From Nymphaea colorata (Eukaryota; Streptophyta; Magnoliopsida; Nymphaeales; Nymphaeaceae), in NCBI RefSeq assembly GCF_008831285.2, contig NC_045143.1:5589503-5653502 (forward strand): a stretch of DNA of 64,000 nucleotides, read 5' to 3'. Under the pieces are notes generated by a model that made no database searches, had not been told where the DNA came from, and worked only from the letters and a program-made list of their open reading frames with translations. Each line of letters begins with the position of its first letter. The first letter of the stretch is position 1. This document shows positions 61,290 through 64,000 of the stretch, one piece after another. The translations under genes and the position numbers were made by a program.

Positions 61290-64000
61290 GTAAGGTTCTT
61301 TTTTTCTTCTTTGGAAAACTACAAATAACCGCCACACATTTTGGTCCATGACAAATCACTGCTGATTTTTTTTTCCAAACCACTGCTCAACTTTTAATCA
61401 AAACTCTTAAAGAGTCATTTTACCCATGGAAACTGATAAAAAAACATTAATTATGGAGGTAAAATTGCAAACTTACCCATGTTGAGCTTTTCAATGCCTT
61501 ATTTGAGTCAATCTGCTTTCTTTCCACCAGCAGTGTATGTTCTTGTTTGTTGTTCTCAAAGGATTGTGCACGGTTGAGTTTCTGGTACACGAGTGTAATG
61601 GAGCAGGCTGGGCAATAACATCCTGTGGGTTCTCAGCAGCAACAATAACCCTGGCTGGCTGTTGAAGTTTCTTCAATGTTCTTCAATGGTTTATGATAAG
61701 ATCCCCTTGCTTCTCCTTTTGAATACATATTTCTCCACCTAAAAGTTGCAATTCTTGGTGTCAAGATGGATGCCAGCAGTGAGCATCATCTAGATGTCTG
61801 CTTCCTTTTGTGAGAGCATTGTCTTTGCAGCCACAACTGTTGCTGAAGGCAAGAGGGAGCATCAGGAATGCCTGATTTTAGCTGCCTTTCTTCTTGTTCT
61901 TCTTTGGTACCTCTTCCTTCTCCTCTCAGATGGCCTTTCCATTCGCTGGCCATACATGGCCTGGAAGATTGGACAACATAAGGTGGCTTCTCTATTTTCT
62001 GGCCATATAACTAGATTGCAGGTTTCACACATCCAGGTTGAGCGGTGATTTCGGGAAAACATTTTGCAAAGAATTTTTTTGGTCAAATACTATGGTATCC
62101 CCTATTTGACTCTGGTTGTTTTAGTGGTGGTGATTGAAAGTTTCTATTTGAGAGTTTTTGTGAAAAATTGTACAGTAATTTGTGGAGAGTGAAACCATTA
62201 TGCAATGATTTCATATTTTCCCAAACGTTGGGCAGTGATTTGTATTTCTTCTTAAAAAAAAAAAAATCGGATTTAATTGTGATAAGGATAAACTCCAACA
62301 GCTTCTTTCCTTTTTTCGTGATTTTTTTTGTAAAGATGTGCATGTCTGGTTCTGAACTATGGACTGTTAGTGAAACATGCATAGACTCCTTTGTCAAAAT
62401 CACACCTGAATTTCATATTTGTCAAACTATATATTTGAAGTTTTGAATAACTCGGAAACTTAGCACATGAATCCAAAATCTTTTGCTCCTAGGCAGATTG
62501 TGCTACAAAATGGAGTCAGTAAGCACTCTAGAAACTTTAGGGGGATTTTCAGAAGTGTACCTACAGAATTAACAATAATAAAAAGCACATCTATCCTTTC
62601 ATATTTTTAAGAGCAGAGATAAGTTCTTCTATGGTTAGTAAAAAAGATTTGTAAGATCTTTTTTTTTTTTAGTTTAGCTGCTAAATTAAATCAATAACAA
62701 CTGCCATTTTACTCTCTAAAAAGAACATTTACAAATAGATTTTTTTTGTAGACCTTCCTAAACATTAATAAAAATATCTCACAGTTATTTTGAATATTAA
62801 AATAGAAACTAAGTTGTGGATATAATTAATTATGCATTAATATTACTGGATATAATTAAGAAGAGCTAGGACAAACTAATGAACCTGTATTTGAAAAAGT
62901 AAACTGGTTCCTTTTGCCATGTTAACTGAAACTTAATTAGTAACAGCCTAAGGATTAATGTGTAAATAGTTTCTTGTTAATGGTGCAAAACATAGTGTCT
63001 TTTAACCAATGTATGAAAAGGTTAGGCATGTTTTTGATTATTGTCAATCTTTTAGGTGCTCTTTTGAAATAGAGGTTCTTAACTATATCCAAAATGTAAT
63101 AGAGGTTTTGTTGACTACAAGCAGTAGCAGCAAAGCATCTTTATGCACACATGGCCCTTGGTTCTTTGGTTTTCAGACATTCTTTGGATCTTTTATCCAT
63201 TCTACAGATTTGGCAAATATGGATTTGCATTGGTAGCTGAAAATGAGTGAACGTACCTTAGTGATGTTTTTCTAACCAATGGGGCACTCAATATGGATAA
63301 CATTTATTTCATATCCAAGGGATCATTGTTCTTCAAGAATAGTAGGAAACAAAGACAAGCAGGGGAAATGAAGTTCCTCAGACGTGAGGGTGAGTAAGGT
63401 ATTTGCTGCTAGAGGTTGAAACTCCTACGACCCATTGATGAAGGGTGATCTTGAAGGTCTGACCTGAGGGTGAGGAAATAGAGAAAGGGTTGAAAAATAA
63501 GGAACCAGATGCCATACGATATTAAAGCTATGGGTCCATGGATTTTTTTGAGGTGATTTCATCTAAATATGGACTGAGATGTTTAGAACAGTCAAATTCT
63601 TCATTATGCTTATGCTCTCCATAGCACTTCTAAGATCAATATGTTGAAAATTTGAAAGCATAGTCAATGGGTCATTGCGATAGACATGCTTTGTCATGTA
63701 TTATAATGATACATTGTTGTTAAGGACCTTTTTGTGAGAATTTTCCCAAATCAATGCAGTTATGGCTTTTTGCTGCTATTTTTGGATTATATTTCTCAGA
63801 TAGATTTTGATTTTTAGCAAACCAGTTGATTAATTGTTGTCGACAAACTCATAAACATGCTGTCTCAAGATAAATGATGTGGATATTGCGATCATTTGAT
63901 ATAATTGATGAAACATGGTTTAGTCATCAATAGGTATTTGAAGTAAACAGCCTTGGAGGATCTATTTATGTGATATCTCGTCTTTGTTTTATATATTGAC
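61290..64000 (+). other. Golgin intron 15 (at least 2.7 kb), continues past window
   Basis: No further golgin exon is recognised before the window end. Bases about 61700-62050 are less AT-rich than the rest and hold overlapping open frames on both strands with no family match. T and A runs occur at 62258 and 62662. Confidence 0.55.

Overview
This window is nuclear DNA from a flowering plant. The evidence is multi-exon genes with GT-AG introns, plant-specific families (TOM1-like, TCX/CPP, golgin candidate 5, NFD6-like, IPK2), AT-rich introns and intergenic DNA, microsatellites, and many short hAT-type and foldback elements. I cannot place it to species from sequence alone.

Region 1 (1-29.3 kb) is a mosaic of three related segmental copies. 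The ancestral order appears to be TOM1-like (TOL) gene (+), a spacer carrying a U6-snRNA-like sequence, an NFD6-like gene (-), and an inositol polyphosphate multikinase gene IPK2 (+). Unit A (1-12.35 kb) has an intact but 5'-cut TOL gene, a broken NFD6-like fragment and a broken IPK2. Unit B (15.02-20.92 kb) has only the last TOL exons, no NFD6, and an intact IPK2. Unit C (21.76-29.27 kb) has a broken TOL gene and an NFD6-like gene with open exons, and no IPK2. Each ancestral gene therefore survives in a different unit. Between A and B lies a 2.7-kb stretch with a small conserved plant gene of unknown function (minus strand) and an unidentified leader-like sequence. Between B and C lies one broken exon of a D-amino-acid aminotransferase-like gene, fused directly to the TOL VHS exon.

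Region 2 (29.3-64 kb) is single-copy. It holds a complete tesmin/TSO1-like CXC-domain gene (TCX5/6/7 type, 8 exons, 535 aa), a complete alpha/beta-hydrolase gene (13 exons, 420 aa, first intron apparently GC-AG), and the 5' two-thirds of a golgin candidate 5/TMF-like gene (15 exons, 876 codons so far, running off the end). All are on the plus strand. Intergenic DNA and introns between them carry short non-autonomous hAT-like elements with 8-bp target duplications, two foldback elements, and microsatellites.

Functionally the genes are unrelated: endosomal ubiquitin sorting (TOL), inositol phosphate metabolism (IPK2), organelle or polar-nuclei biology (NFD6-like), transcriptional repression (TCX), a hydrolase of unknown substrate, and Golgi tethering (golgin). 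There is no sign of a co-regulated cluster. The main interest of the window is structural: reciprocal gene loss among three duplicated units and clean rearrangement junctions. Exon boundaries were set by eye from conserved protein sequence, GT/AG sites and reading phase.
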